Part shown: piece by piece, positions 17,765 to 26,789 of the stretch
Layout of the letters: each line of letters begins with the position of its first letter
How positions within the stretch are numbered: position 1 is the first letter of the stretch
Source: Paenibacillus protaetiae
Lineage (GTDB): Bacteria; Bacillota; Bacilli; Paenibacillales; Paenibacillaceae
NCBI RefSeq assembly: GCF_004135365.1
Contig: NZ_CP035492.1
Location: 3,592,001 to 3,656,000 of the forward strand
Reading direction: 5' to 3'
Length of the DNA stretch: 64,000 nucleotides
The notes under the pieces: generated by a model
The model's database searches: none
What the model was told of the DNA's origin: nothing
What the model saw: the letters and a program-made list of their open reading frames with translations, nothing else
Position numbers and translations under genes: made by a program

Positions 17765-17793
17765 ATTATATTCCACAATAGATGTGGTGCCAA
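17765..17793 (-). promoter_or_regulatory. Sigma-A promoter for the minus-strand glycosyltransferase operon
   Basis: On the minus strand, TTGGCA (17793-17788), a 17-base spacer and TATAAT (17770-17765) match the vegetative consensus at 5 of 6 and 6 of 6 positions. Confidence 0.7.
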
Positions 17794-17854
17794 AAGCCTG
17801 CGATCGGGTACAAACTTAGGCAAGAAGCATTTGAATTCGCTTTCAAAAAATTGT

Positions 17855-17884
17855 TTGACAATTCTAAGTCCTCGATGTTATAGT
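17855..17884 (+). promoter_or_regulatory. Sigma-A promoter for the cold-shock gene
   Basis: TTGACA (17855-17860), an 18-base spacer and TATAGT (17879-17884) lie 63 bases before the cold-shock start. The leader is short. Confidence 0.7.
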
Positions 17885-17947
17885 CAAAATGTGGGCCAAT
17901 ATACAGTTCGCCTCACAGTCATTTGAAGATGAAGGGAATGTATGTGA

Positions 17948-18145
17948 ATGCAAGGTAAAGTAAAATGGTTTAACGCAGAGAAGGGTTATGGATTCATCGA
18001 AACGGAACAAGGCGGCGACGTATTTGTTCATTTCTCCGCTATCCAATCCGAAGGCTTCAAAACTCTCGAAGAAGGCCAATCGGTCGAATTCGACATCGTT
18101 GAAGGCGCACGCGGTCCACAAGCTGCTAACGTAGTGAAACTGTAA
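17948..18145 (+). CDS. csp: CspA/CspB-family cold-shock protein
   Basis: The 65-residue single OB-fold protein carries both RNA-binding motifs, KGYGFIE (RNP1) and VFVHFSAI (RNP2), and the typical [16 protein letters not shown] opening. It binds single-stranded RNA or DNA and melts mRNA structure. It is a monocistronic gene with its own promoter and a strong terminator, and separates the flagellar-glycan block from the polysaccharide block. Confidence 0.96.
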   Translation: MQGKVKWFNAEKGYGFIETEQGGDVFVHFSAIQSEGFKTLEEGQSVEFDIVEGARGPQAANVVKL

Positions 18146-18203
18146 TTATCCGGCTTCTTATTAGCCGATTTATAGTTTGATTATTCGTGCCGAAACAAAC
18201 GCG

Positions 18204-18234
18204 GCTCCAGGGATTATTCCCTGGAGCTTTTTTT
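18204..18234 (+). terminator. Intrinsic terminator after the cold-shock gene
   Basis: GCTCCAGGGA (18204-18213) pairs perfectly with TCCCTGGAGC (18218-18227), with a 4-base loop and seven T. Confidence 0.95.
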
Positions 18235-18764
18235 GTTCCTCTGTTTAATTCCCCTATGCCAACGGTCCCAATGGCGACTTCAATACCACCGACATCAAAC
18301 GATAAAATGTATATTTTTTCCTCTAATACCTTCGACAAATAGTGACAGCTTCTGCACAGAAAACACGATATAGTTTGTCCTTGTAAAGATAAAAAAGCTT
18401 TAATACCCACATAAATAAGTCTATAGGCATTTTACTATAAAAAAACATGTCGAAACGACTACTCCAAGATATGCAGAATCAATCGCCCTCCTTCTACAAA
18501 ATACCTACTTGTCTCGCATTATTTTACATTTTTTTACTTGATTTTCTAACGTGCGGCTTATTAAAATAAGAGTCGGAATAGTTAAAAATGGTATAAATGT
18601 AGACTTGACAAAAATAGTATAGGAACTAATGGCATACATATTCGGAAAGTTAGATGGTTCTATAGAATTACATTCAAGCACGTGACTTCCCGAAAATCAT
18701 GGATAGTCTGCATTTATATCCGGAACGGTTGTGGTTTAACATTTCTAAAAAAGGTGGAAGACGA
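18235..18764. other. AT-rich intergenic region before the SLH-protein gene
   Basis: No convincing gene is present. A TTGACA at 18605-18610 could be a -35 element, but no good -10 is found at normal spacing. Two near-identical 13-base boxes, AAAAATGGTATAA (18584-18596) and AAAAATAGTATAG (18610-18622), lie 26 bases apart around it and could be a regulator site. Minus-strand open frames here lack ribosome sites. Confidence 0.4.
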
Positions 18765-20918
18765 ATGCTGAGAAAAAAATGGATTATTTCAACGGTTGCT
18801 GCTAGCCTTGCTGCAAGCGCATTTGCCGGTATCCCGTTAAGCAGCAAAGGGCTGGCGGAGAAAGCGGGTTTTGCTTCTGTCGCCTTTGCATCTGCTGCAT
18901 CTGTAACGACTGACACGCAGCTGGATGATTTGTTTGCGGAACTGCAAACATACTATGAAGCTTTGAAAAGCGTAGAAGGCGGCATTCAAGCTGCAGTTGC
19001 TGCCCGCGCGGATCTTGTTGCGATCTTGAATGAGAATCCTGCCATTCTGGCTCCGGTTACGGATAAGCTGAATCTGACACCGGCAGACAAAGCCGTATTC
19101 AGAGCGTTGTTTGAAGACGCTGCATCGGTAGACCTTTCTTCGATTGAAGCAGCAGACTGGCAGGGCTATCTGGACAGGCTGCAGGACAAATACGGCGGCT
19201 TCCTGAACGGATTGGACAGTTCCATTAACGATTTGACGGTGTCTGATGTTGTTCAGGTTGTACTGGCATTGCAGGCTAACGTATTTGATCTGATTGGCGA
19301 TCTGGATATTGAAAGTGCAGATGACCTGCTGGATTTGTCGGACAGTCAGAAGGATGCTTTGAAAACAGCTGTTTCGGATGCGGTTAACTCCAATGCAAAG
19401 GTTAAGGCTGTTTTTACGCATTATGAAATCGGCTATTCCGATGTAGCTCAGGTGGGACAAAACCTTCGGGATAACCTCAACTTCAGTACGCTACGCAATG
19501 TAAGAAACGCGCTCAACGCATTCATTGCCGCTTACAACAAGGTGAACGGCGATGATGATGGCGACGGTGAAATTATTATCGGCGGCGGAGGCGGTGACCT
19601 CGGCGGCATTGAATTGCCGAAGTCTGTAACGGCCTTTGAGAGCGAGATGGAAGGTTTGGCTGCCAAACTGGCAGCTGCTTCTCCAGCGGAGAAAGCTGCT
19701 CTGCTTGCTGAAGCCGTGAAGAAAGCTCAGGCTATCGTAGACAGCTTGTCCAATGTCAATGCTGCAAAATACGTATCCATTAACAACGGTCAAGCTGTGC
19801 TGAAACTGGATGATGAAGCGATCGGGTCCATACTGGCCGGTCTCGGCAAAGTAAACGAAGTGCTGAAATCGCTGGGCGTAACCGGCGCAGAGCTGCCTAA
19901 GCTGTCGCTGAAGCTGGATTTGGGCAGCGGTCTGCCGAATTCGGTTGCTGCGAACTTGTCGGATGATCTGGTAAAAGCTGCGATTGCGAACGGAGTAACG
20001 GAAGTACAGGTTGTGGAAAATGGCCTGAAGGCATCACTTCCGCTCGGCGGCGAACTTAACGGGGCGATTTCGTTTGGCGTTCAGACGCATCAAGCTGATC
20101 CGGCCGTAACTGGGGGTCTTCAATCGGCTTCCGGTGTCTATGATTTTACTTTGGCCGTTAACGGCAAGCCGGTAACATCGTTCAGCACGCCGATTGTGGT
20201 CAGCATTCCGCTAGGCTCGCTTGACGGCCTGGATCAGGAACTGCTGTCTGTCGCCAAAATTGTTGACGGCAAGCTGCTATTCCAAGGCGGACGTGTACAA
20301 GGCCATTCCATCGTAGAAGCACGCGACACCTTCTCCTCGTATGTCGTCGTTGAGAATAAAGTAACATTCAGCGATATTGCCAGTGTGGAAGCTTGGGCAG
20401 GACGCGCGATTCAAGTGATTGCCGCCAAGGGAGCAATTGAAGGCAAATCCGAAGGCGTATTTGCGCCAAAAGATCAAATAACCCGTGCTGAATTCGCTAA
20501 AATGCTTATTCGCGCGTTTGACCTGGAGAATGGTGCTGCTAAGGAAAACTTCAACGATGTGAACAGCGGCGACTGGTTTGCGTCTTATGTAGCTGCAGCG
20601 GCTAAGCTTGGCATCATTAATGGCCGCACGGCAACGGAATTTGCGCCTAATGCAACCATTACGCGTGCAGAAATGGCTACAATGATCGCCCGTACGCTGA
20701 AAGCCGTTCAAGGCTCGGCAGCGGCTGTTAACACGGACAATGTACTGGCTCAGTTTGCGGATGCTTCGTCCATCAGCTCGGCTTTGAAAGACGGTGTTGC
20801 TTATGCGGCAAGCCAAGGCATTGTCGAAGGCAGCGGCGGCAAGTTCCGCCCGAAGGACAGCGCAACCCGTGCTGAAGCGGCTGCAATGATCTACCGTGCT
20901 TACACAAGCGCCGAGTAA
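18765..20918 (+). CDS. Secreted protein with three C-terminal SLH domains
   Basis: The 717-residue protein begins with a signal peptide (MLRKKWIISTVAASLAASAF). About 500 residues of mostly helical, alanine-rich sequence follow, broken near residue 265 by an acidic DDDGDG and glycine-rich linker. Three S-layer homology domains lie near residues 532-586, 594-648 and 661-715, each ending in the TRAE motif. SLH domains bind pyruvylated secondary cell-wall polymer. The start is ATG 18765 behind AAGGTGGAAG; an in-frame ATG at 18699 has no ribosome site. The middle part matches nothing I recognise. Its place before the polysaccharide operon suggests a surface role, but it ends at its own terminator. 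Confidence 0.85.
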   Translation: MLRKKWIISTVAASLAASAFAGIPLSSKGLAEKAGFASVAFASAASVTTDTQLDDLFAELQTYYEALKSVEGGIQAAVAARADLVAILNENPAILAPVTDKLNLTPADKAVFRALFEDAASVDLSSIEAADWQGYLDRLQDKYGGFLNGLDSSINDLTVSDVVQVVLALQANVFDLIGDLDIESADDLLDLSDSQKDALKTAVSDAVNSNAKVKAVFTHYEIGYSDVAQVGQNLRDNLNFSTLRNVRNALNAFIAAYNKVNGDDDGDGEIIIGGGGGDLGGIELPKSVTAFESEMEGLAAKLAAASPAEKAALLAEAVKKAQAIVDSLSNVNAAKYVSINNGQAVLKLDDEAIGSILAGLGKVNEVLKSLGVTGAELPKLSLKLDLGSGLPNSVAANLSDDLVKAAIANGVTEVQVVENGLKASLPLGGELNGAISFGVQTHQADPAVTGGLQSASGVYDFTLAVNGKPVTSFSTPIVVSIPLGSLDGLDQELLSVAKIVDGKLLFQGGRVQGHSIVEARDTFSSYVVVENKVTFSDIASVEAWAGRAIQVIAAKGAIEGKSEGVFAPKDQITRAEFAKMLIRAFDLENGAAKENFNDVNSGDWFASYVAAAAKLGIINGRTATEFAPNATITRAEMATMIARTLKAVQGSAAAVNTDNVLAQFADASSISSALKDGVAYAASQGIVEGSGGKFRPKDSATRAEAAAMIYRAYTSAE

Positions 20919-20941
20919 TCGGCAAAGCTAAAAATCAGTTT

Positions 20942-20984
20942 CTTCCTCTCGGCTTCGATTGAAGCACGAGAGGAAGATTTTTTT
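20942..20984 (+). terminator. Intrinsic terminator after the SLH gene
   Basis: CTTCCTCTCG (20942-20951) pairs with CGAGAGGAAG (20967-20976), followed by A and seven T. Confidence 0.88.
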
Positions 20985-21026
20985 GGCAAATCACATAGGT
21001 ATATCGACTTATGGAGGAATGGGTTT

Positions 21027-21797
21027 ATGTCTAATGAACTAGAGCTTAAGGATTACTTTCTCATTATCCGTAAGCGGTTAGCGTTAATTATCGCCATCGT
21101 CGTTTGTATAACGGCAATTACGGCAGTGTACAGTATTTTTTTCAAGGATCCGATCTATGAAGCTTCCACCAAAATCATCGTCAATCGAACCAGTGCGCAG
21201 GCAGCTACGCAAGATCTTGATATTAATGAGATCAACAGCAATATCAAGATCATTGATACGTACAAGGAGATTATTAAGACGCCGGCGATTCTGGATAAAG
21301 TCGCTGCACAGCATCCGGAACTGGGGCTAAGCGCCAAGCAGCTGGCCGGCAAAATCAAAGTCAGCTCGGTGAACAATACACAGGTCATGACTGTGGTCGT
21401 GACGGATGTGTCATATCCGGTTGCGGCTCGGGCAGTGAATGCCGTATCGGAAGTGTTCCAGCAGGAAATTCCGCACGTGTTTAACGTGGAGAACGTTTCG
21501 ATTCTTAACAAAGCCGATGTGGAGGATGATCCTTCTCCTGTATCGCCGAATGTGCCGCTTAATATCGTGATCGGTTTTGTTGTTTCGCTTATGCTCGCTG
21601 TGGGTATCAGCTTTCTGCTCGAGTATATGGACGACACGATTAAGACGGAAGCGGATGTGCAGCGTTACCTTGGCCAGCCGACGCTTGCACTTATAGCTAA
21701 AGTGAATCCAAACGAACTCAGCAGCAAAAATGCGGGCTTGTCCAAAAACAAAAACCAACAAGCAGGGGAGTGGAATAGTGTCACGATCGGTAAATAA
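21027..21797 (+). CDS. Wzz/YveK-type chain-length and kinase-modulator protein (EpsA-like)
   Basis: The 256-residue protein has the Wzz topology: a short cytoplasmic N terminus with ELKDYFLIIRKR, a first membrane segment (residues about 17-36), an outside loop, a second membrane segment (about 178-198), and a cytoplasmic tail after LLEYMDDTIKTEADVQRYLG. In Gram-positives it activates the separate tyrosine kinase encoded next to it and sets polysaccharide chain length. ATG 21027 follows TGGAGG. The stop lies 20 bases inside the kinase gene, so the two are coupled as EpsA and EpsB are in Bacillus. Confidence 0.9.
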   Translation: MSNELELKDYFLIIRKRLALIIAIVVCITAITAVYSIFFKDPIYEASTKIIVNRTSAQAATQDLDINEINSNIKIIDTYKEIIKTPAILDKVAAQHPELGLSAKQLAGKIKVSSVNNTQVMTVVVTDVSYPVAARAVNAVSEVFQQEIPHVFNVENVSILNKADVEDDPSPVSPNVPLNIVIGFVVSLMLAVGISFLLEYMDDTIKTEADVQRYLGQPTLALIAKVNPNELSSKNAGLSKNKNQQAGEWNSVTIGK

Positions 21798-22467
21798 ACG
21801 GCAGCTGATTACGGTAACCAACTCGCGGTCGCCCGTATCGGAAACCTACCGTGTTTTGCGTACAAACGTTAATTTTGCGGCGATCGACCAGAAGCTGCAG
21901 GTCATTATGGTTACTTCCGCCGGCCCTGGGGAAGGCAAATCCACTACCATTGCCAATCTGGCTGTCACCTACAGTCAGTCGGAGAAAAAAGTGCTCCTTA
22001 TCGACGGCGACATGAGGAAGCCAACGGCGCACCATACGTTTCAAGTATCCAACCAGGTCGGGTTGTCCTCATTAATAAGCGGACAATGTGAGATCGAGCA
22101 GGCCATTCAGCCATCGGGTATCCCGAATTTGGATGTCATCACATCCGGGCCGATTCCGCCTAACCCGTCCGAGATGATGGCTTCTTACAAAATGGCCAGT
22201 GTACTGGATCATTTGCGGACGGTCTATGACATGATTTTGATTGACACGCCGCCGCTGCTTGCCGTAACAGATGCGCAGGTCGCCGCAGCAAAATGCGACG
22301 GTGTCATTCTCGTTGTGGATCAAGGCAAGGTGAAACGTGATATTGCGGCTAAAGCCGTCAAAAATCTGGAGCATGTGAATGCACGCATATTGGGCGTCGT
22401 TCTGAATAATGTCAAACGGAAAGCAAGCGAACAAGCCTACTACTATTATTACGGACACGAGGGTTAA
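21778..22467 (+). CDS. CpsD/CapB-family bacterial tyrosine kinase (EpsB-like)
   Basis: The 229-residue BY-kinase has Walker A GPGEGKST (about residues 49-56), Walker A' LLIDGDMRKP (about 73-82) and Walker B-like MILIDTPP. It ends in a tyrosine cluster (YYYYY) that is the autophosphorylation site in this family. It couples phosphorylation to polysaccharide polymerisation and export with the Wzz partner. The start is GTG 21778 with AGGGGAG 8 bases upstream; a longer frame from 21730 would lie inside the wzz gene with no ribosome site. Confidence 0.92.
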   Translation: MSRSVNKRQLITVTNSRSPVSETYRVLRTNVNFAAIDQKLQVIMVTSAGPGEGKSTTIANLAVTYSQSEKKVLLIDGDMRKPTAHHTFQVSNQVGLSSLISGQCEIEQAIQPSGIPNLDVITSGPIPPNPSEMMASYKMASVLDHLRTVYDMILIDTPPLLAVTDAQVAAAKCDGVILVVDQGKVKRDIAAKAVKNLEHVNARILGVVLNNVKRKASEQAYYYYYGHEG

Positions 22468-22472
22468 CGATC

Positions 22473-23143
22473 ATGCCGATGGTAAAACGGAAAAGAAAGC
22501 GCCGCAGAGGCTGGTTGACGATTACGATTTGGGCTGCCTCCGTCATTATTGTGCTTGGAACAGGCGGGCTTTTTGCAGCTAACTATGCGATTGACCGCTT
22601 TATTTCATCGTTTGCGGATCAGCTCACCGTAGATGTGAACCACTTGGATGACAACGGCAATCTGACGGCTGATGCAAGCGGAACGGCAGGGGGCGCCGGG
22701 CAGCAGCAGAGTGGACAACAGGACACAGAGGCTGATGCGAAGGATGGTTCTGCTGCAGCAGCTAACGGAGAGAACCCATCCAAGGGATCGGACCAGGAGG
22801 GGGCAAAATCCGGTTCGAAATCGGTGGGCTCTGGCAGCAGCAGCTCAGGCAAGCCGGGGGACCTTACCGTAGAGGATGCCAAGCATATCCAAGAGGAAGT
22901 CACCACCAGCGACAAAGCGAAAGTAACCAAACTTGTATTGAAGCGGCTAAGCATGTCGGACATTAACAAACTGAAAGATTTGGCCGCGGGGGATTAACAA
23001 CCGAAGAGAAAAAAACCGCCAAAGGTATCATTTTGCAGAAATTTACACCGGAGGAATATAACGAACTGTCTCAAATCGCGAAAAAATACGGCGCCAGCCA
23101 GGGCCGCAGCTACGAAGATGCAATGAAGGAAGTCAAATCGTAA
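22473..23143 (+). pseudogene. Small membrane protein of unknown function, apparently frameshifted in a G run
   Basis: From ATG 22473 the frame encodes 174 residues: a basic start (KRKRKRRRGW), one membrane segment (about residues 14-36), a long low-complexity Gly/Ser/Gln linker, and a helical end (KVTKLVLKRLSMSDINKLKD). It stops at 22995-22997 just after a run of five G (22988-22992). One extra G would continue into the open -1 frame, reading GLTTEEKKTAKG, KFTPEEYNELSQIAKKYG and ending at 23143. That tail looks like the natural end of the domain. Either a base is missing or ribosomes slip on GGGGG. The function is unknown; it sits between the kinase gene and the RNA leader of the polysaccharide operon. 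Confidence 0.65.
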
Positions 23144-23179
23144 CCATTCATTTTTTTAAGTGAAAAGTTGGGCTTTACA

Positions 23180-23308
23180 ACTAATAGGTAATGTCTGCTG
23201 CACCTATATCACCGCAGGCACTCGATCGCGCTGTGGGCTATCCCCAAGCGGAGCAGCCTTAGGCATCCTTGCCGGTGGCGCGATGTGAGGACGGGTTCGA
23301 TGCCCGGA
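23180..23308 (+). ncRNA. Candidate EAR (epsC-type) antitermination RNA
   Basis: The region between the EpsB-like and EpsC-like genes is highly structured. ATCGCGC (23225-23231) pairs with GCGCGAT (23278-23284). Inside are GGCT (23236-23239) with AGCC (23255-23258), and GGCA-TCCT-TGCC (23262-23273). A hairpin CGGG-TTCGATG-CCCG (23292-23306) follows. In Bacillus subtilis the EAR element occupies exactly this position in the eps operon and makes RNA polymerase read through distant terminators. The identification rests on position and paired structure; I could not compare it with the Rfam epsC model. Confidence 0.65.
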
Positions 23309-23312
23309 TTTA

Positions 23313-23369
23313 CTGCTGCTATAAATGCAGCAGCTGATCCGTTGCTGCGACAGGAGCGGCTCAGCTTTT
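23313..23369 (+). other. Two hairpins between the RNA element and the dehydratase gene
   Basis: CTGCTGC (23313-23319) pairs with GCAGCAG (23327-23333). A second stem, GCTGA then CCG (23333-23341), pairs with CGG then TCAGC (23357-23365) around one mismatch and is followed by TTTT. The second could be a weak intrinsic terminator, and so a target for antitermination. Confidence 0.5.
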
Positions 23370-23426
23370 GCATTTATATAAACAATAAAAGGCCAAAATA
23401 TATAACTGATGGAGGGGAAAACGTTG

Positions 23427-25259
23427 ATGTACCGCAGGAGGGCGCAGTCGTTATTTATTACGGATATTTTAATCATTTGGTTCAGCATCGTTAGCTCGTA
23501 TTTTTTTAGATTTCATGCTGGCATTCCTTCTGATTACAAAGTCCAGATGTTTGTTTATGCTGTTGCCATGACCGTATTATGCACATGTACATTTGTTTAT
23601 TATCGCATGTACCGGCGCATGTGGGAGTACGCCAGTATTGGAGAAATTGTAACATTGCTGAAAGCGGTTGTAGCAGGAAGCGTATTGGCTTTTGGAGCAG
23701 CATGGATGATAGATGCTGGACGCTATGTGCCGCTCTCTATTGCTGCTCGTACGATTGAGACTATGCTTTTGCTGATGGGGGGAGTCCGATTCGCTTGGCG
23801 CCTTATCCGTATTCGTCTGGTAGATAAACGGAGCACTAAAAACAATGTACTTATTATCGGGGCAGGCGATTGCGGAGCGCTTATTGCCAAAGAGATGATG
23901 ACGCCAAGTTTTTCGGGCAACCGGATTGTTGGTTTCATTGATGACGACGAGTACAAGCAAGGTATGCGAGTTGTAGGGCTTCCGGTATTCGGAACGCGCT
24001 CATCCATTGCGGAAATAGTTAAAGCCAAAGATATTCACGACATTATTATCGCCATGCCTTCGGCTCCAAAAGCTGAAATATCCGCCATCATTAACATTTG
24101 CAAACTGACGAATGCCAAAATCAAAATGATTCCGGCTATTCATGACTTTATTAAAGGACGCTTATCGGTAAAAGCACTTCGCGATGTTAATGTGGAAGAT
24201 CTGCTTGGCCGCGATCCCGTTATGACTGACTTGGTAGGAATTGCAGAATATGTGACAGATAAAATAGTTTTAGTAACGGGAGCGGGCGGTTCTATAGGCT
24301 CGGAGCTGTGCCGTCAGATTTCATCATTTCAGCCTCGTAAATTATGCTTGCTTGGTCATGGGGAGAACAGCATCTATACCATTGAAATGGAACTTCGCAA
24401 AAAGTTTCCCGAGCTTGTGCTCGAAACCATCATTGCAGATATTCAGGACCGGAGTCGATTGGACCATATGTTCCGTGTTTTCAAGCCGGAAGTTGTATTT
24501 CATGCGGCAGCGCATAAACATGTCCCGCTTATGGAGCGAAACCCGGCGGAAGCGATTAAAAACAACGTCTTTGGAACCAAAAATGTAGCGGATTGCGCAG
24601 ATAAATACGGAGCAGAACGATTCGTTATGATCTCATCAGATAAAGCGGTTAATCCGACCAGCGTGATGGGTGCAACAAAGCGGGTGGCAGAGATGTATAT
24701 CCAAAGCTTGAATTTTGTAAGCAAAACGAAGTTTGTTGCGGTTCGGTTTGGCAATGTGCTGGGCAGCAGAGGCAGCGTAGTTCCTCGCTTCCAAGAGCAA
24801 ATCATGAACGGCGGGCCGGTAACCGTCACGCACCCGGATATGATTCGTTATTTTATGACCATTCCGGAAGCCGTACAGCTTGTAATCCAGGCAGGTTCTT
24901 TTGCAAACGGCGGTGAGATCTTTATTCTCGATATGGGTAAACCGGTTAAAATTTTGACTTTGGCGGAAGATTTAATCCGATTGTCCGGTTATGAGCCGTA
25001 TGCCGATATTCCTATCGAATTTACAGGTATTCGAGAAGGGGAGAAGCTGTTTGAGGAGTTGCTTACGAACGAAGAAAACATTACAGCTACCCAGCATAAC
25101 CGGATTTTTATCGGAAAGCCAATCAGCATTGATCGGTCGGAGCTTGATCTCGAATTGAAACGTCTGGAAAAAGTAATTGGCGAAACGCCAATGCTCGTAA
25201 AAGAAGTGATTCAGAAGGTGGTTCCATTTCATAAACAGCAAATATCCAAAACAGGCTAA
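23427..25259 (+). CDS. Membrane nucleotide-sugar 4,6-dehydratase (EpsC/CapD/WbpM type)
   Basis: The product of about 610 residues has four N-terminal membrane segments (to about residue 120), a CoA-binding-like Rossmann domain ([17 protein letters not shown]) and a second Rossmann SDR domain ([18 protein letters not shown] near residue 285). The catalytic region is [20 protein letters not shown]: Met replaces the SDR Tyr, as in inverting and retaining UDP-GlcNAc 4,6-dehydratases of the WbpM type. It supplies the 6-deoxy-4-keto sugar precursor for the repeat unit. GGAGGGG lies at 23411-23417, favouring ATG 23427 or TTG 23424; ATG 23409 overlaps that site. It is the EpsC homologue by position. 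Confidence 0.88.
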   Translation: MYRRRAQSLFITDILIIWFSIVSSYFFRFHAGIPSDYKVQMFVYAVAMTVLCTCTFVYYRMYRRMWEYASIGEIVTLLKAVVAGSVLAFGAAWMIDAGRYVPLSIAARTIETMLLLMGGVRFAWRLIRIRLVDKRSTKNNVLIIGAGDCGALIAKEMMTPSFSGNRIVGFIDDDEYKQGMRVVGLPVFGTRSSIAEIVKAKDIHDIIIAMPSAPKAEISAIINICKLTNAKIKMIPAIHDFIKGRLSVKALRDVNVEDLLGRDPVMTDLVGIAEYVTDKIVLVTGAGGSIGSELCRQISSFQPRKLCLLGHGENSIYTIEMELRKKFPELVLETIIADIQDRSRLDHMFRVFKPEVVFHAAAHKHVPLMERNPAEAIKNNVFGTKNVADCADKYGAERFVMISSDKAVNPTSVMGATKRVAEMYIQSLNFVSKTKFVAVRFGNVLGSRGSVVPRFQEQIMNGGPVTVTHPDMIRYFMTIPEAVQLVIQAGSFANGGEIFILDMGKPVKILTLAEDLIRLSGYEPYADIPIEFTGIREGEKLFEELLTNEENITATQHNRIFIGKPISIDRSELDLELKRLEKVIGETPMLVKEVIQKVVPFHKQQISKTG

Positions 25260-25272
25260 AGGAGAGACAGCG

Positions 25273-26157
25273 ATGAAAGTTCGTAAAGCGATTATTCCGG
25301 CTGCCGGCCTTGGAACACGTTTCCTGCCAGCTACGAAAGCGATGCCTAAAGAAATGCTGCCAATTGTTGATAAGCCTACGATTCAATACATCGTAGAAGA
25401 AGCGGTTGAATCCGGGATCGAGGATATTATTATCGTGACAGGCAAGGGGAAACGAGCGATAGAGGATCATTTCGATAACTCTTTTGAGCTGGAGCAGAAT
25501 CTGCTTGAGAAAGGAAAACTTGATCTTCTGAACGAGGTTCAGAAGCCGTCCAAGATGGTGGATATCCACTATATACGCCAAAAAGAAGCGCGTGGCCTTG
25601 GACATGCTGTCTGGTGCGCCCGCAAGTTTATTGGCAACGAACCGTTCGCCGTTTTGCTTGGCGATGACATTGTAAGAGGCGAAAAGCCTTGTCTGCGGCA
25701 AATGATTGAACAATACGAGCGTTATCAATCCTCGATTATCGGTGTTCAGCCAGTTCCTGAACAGGAAGTATCCCGTTACGGCATTGTAGACGGACGAGAA
25801 ATTCATGACCGCCTTTATTCGGTCAATCATTTGGTCGAAAAACCTAAGCAAAGTGAAGCGCCGTCCCATATTGCTATCATGGGCCGATACATTCTAAGCC
25901 CCCGGATATTCGATATCCTGGATAACCAGCAGCCAGGCGCCGGCGGAGAAATTCAGTTAACCGATGCGATAGCTCAACTGAACCAGTCCGAAGCCGTATA
26001 CGCCTATAATTTCGCAGGTACTCGCTATGATGTAGGAGAAAAGCTGGGCTTTATTCAGACACAGCTTGAATTTGCGCTTCAGCGCGAGGAACTGCGGGAA
26101 GATTTGTTAAGGTATATGGAAGGGCTGCTGGCGAACCGATTACTCAACAATAAATAG
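25273..26157 (+). CDS. galU: UTP-glucose-1-phosphate uridylyltransferase
   Basis: This 294-residue GalU/GtaB enzyme makes UDP-glucose from UTP and glucose-1-phosphate. It has [20 protein letters not shown] (nucleotide loop), [36 protein letters not shown] (metal-binding) and ITGRYILSP-type elements, at full family length. ATG 25273 follows AAAGGAGAG, 13 bases after the dehydratase stop. Its product can feed the UDP-glucose dehydrogenase at 33629. Confidence 0.95.
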   Translation: MKVRKAIIPAAGLGTRFLPATKAMPKEMLPIVDKPTIQYIVEEAVESGIEDIIIVTGKGKRAIEDHFDNSFELEQNLLEKGKLDLLNEVQKPSKMVDIHYIRQKEARGLGHAVWCARKFIGNEPFAVLLGDDIVRGEKPCLRQMIEQYERYQSSIIGVQPVPEQEVSRYGIVDGREIHDRLYSVNHLVEKPKQSEAPSHIAIMGRYILSPRIFDILDNQQPGAGGEIQLTDAIAQLNQSEAVYAYNFAGTRYDVGEKLGFIQTQLEFALQREELREDLLRYMEGLLANRLLNNK

Positions 26158-26178
26158 AGGGACTCAGGAGTTAATGTG

Positions 26179-26772
26179 ATGAATTATTTGATGTTCAAGC
26201 GGTTATCCGATTTCATATTGTCTTTCATTGGGCTGGTGATACTATCGCCAGTTTTTTTATTACTCGTAGTACTCATCAAGCTGGATTCTAAAGGTCCAGT
26301 TCTATTCAGGCAAAAAAGGATCGGAAAAGACAAACGGGAGTTCCATATTTTAAAATTCCGAACGATGAGGACGGATACGCCCAAAGACACTCCAACTCAT
26401 CTGCTGTCTAGCCCGGATGTTTACATCACGAAGGTAGGAAAAGTTTTGAGAAAGACTTCGCTTGATGAGCTGCCGCAGCTTTGGAATATATTTGTCGGGC
26501 AAATGTCCATTATCGGTCCGCGTCCAGCGCTGTGGAATCAATATGACCTTATTGCTGAACGTGATAAATACAGGGCCAATGACATCCTGCCTGGTCTCAC
26601 AGGCTGGGCACAAATCAATGGTCGTGATGAGCTTCCAATTGATATTAAAGCAAAGCTTGATGGTGAATATGTTGAGAAGCTTGGCATTGTAATGGATGCA
26701 AGGTGCTTTTTTAAGACGATTGGTAGTGTTCTGAAGAGTGACGGGGTTGTTGAGGGTGGCAATAAGCAGTAA
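26179..26772 (+). CDS. Phosphoglycosyl transferase that starts the repeat unit (EpsL/PglC/WcaJ family)
   Basis: The 197-residue monotopic phosphoglycosyl transferase transfers a sugar phosphate to undecaprenyl phosphate at the membrane. It shows the re-entrant membrane helix near the N terminus (ILSFIGLVILSPVFLLLVVL), the basic KR motif with VLFRQKRIGKDKREFHILKF, RKTSLDELPQLWNIFVGQMS with the catalytic Asp-Glu, and GPRPAL, PGLTGWAQINGR. ATG 26179 or GTG 26176 is the start, behind GGAG. This protein and the EpsC-like dehydratase probably define the first sugar of the polymer. Confidence 0.92.
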   Translation: MNYLMFKRLSDFILSFIGLVILSPVFLLLVVLIKLDSKGPVLFRQKRIGKDKREFHILKFRTMRTDTPKDTPTHLLSSPDVYITKVGKVLRKTSLDELPQLWNIFVGQMSIIGPRPALWNQYDLIAERDKYRANDILPGLTGWAQINGRDELPIDIKAKLDGEYVEKLGIVMDARCFFKTIGSVLKSDGVVEGGNKQ

Positions 26773-26789
26773 AAAGGAGTTTGCAAATC

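Noticed and set aside
18126-18410. A 94-codon minus-strand ORF behind the cold-shock gene
   Set aside because: It ends inside csp, crosses the csp terminator, and has no ribosome site or recognisable domain.
18605-18640. A full sigma-A promoter for the SLH gene using TTGACA at 18605
   Set aside because: No -10 box with at least 4 of 6 matches lies at 16-18 base spacing, so only a possible -35 is noted.
23289-23308. A tRNA-like T arm (GGGTTCGATGCCC)
   Set aside because: No acceptor stem, anticodon arm or CCA end could be placed around it. It fits better as one hairpin of the structured leader.
23200-23310. Cyclic-di-GMP riboswitch in the polysaccharide leader
   Set aside because: The conserved core of the GEMM class was not found; position and stem pattern fit the EAR element better.
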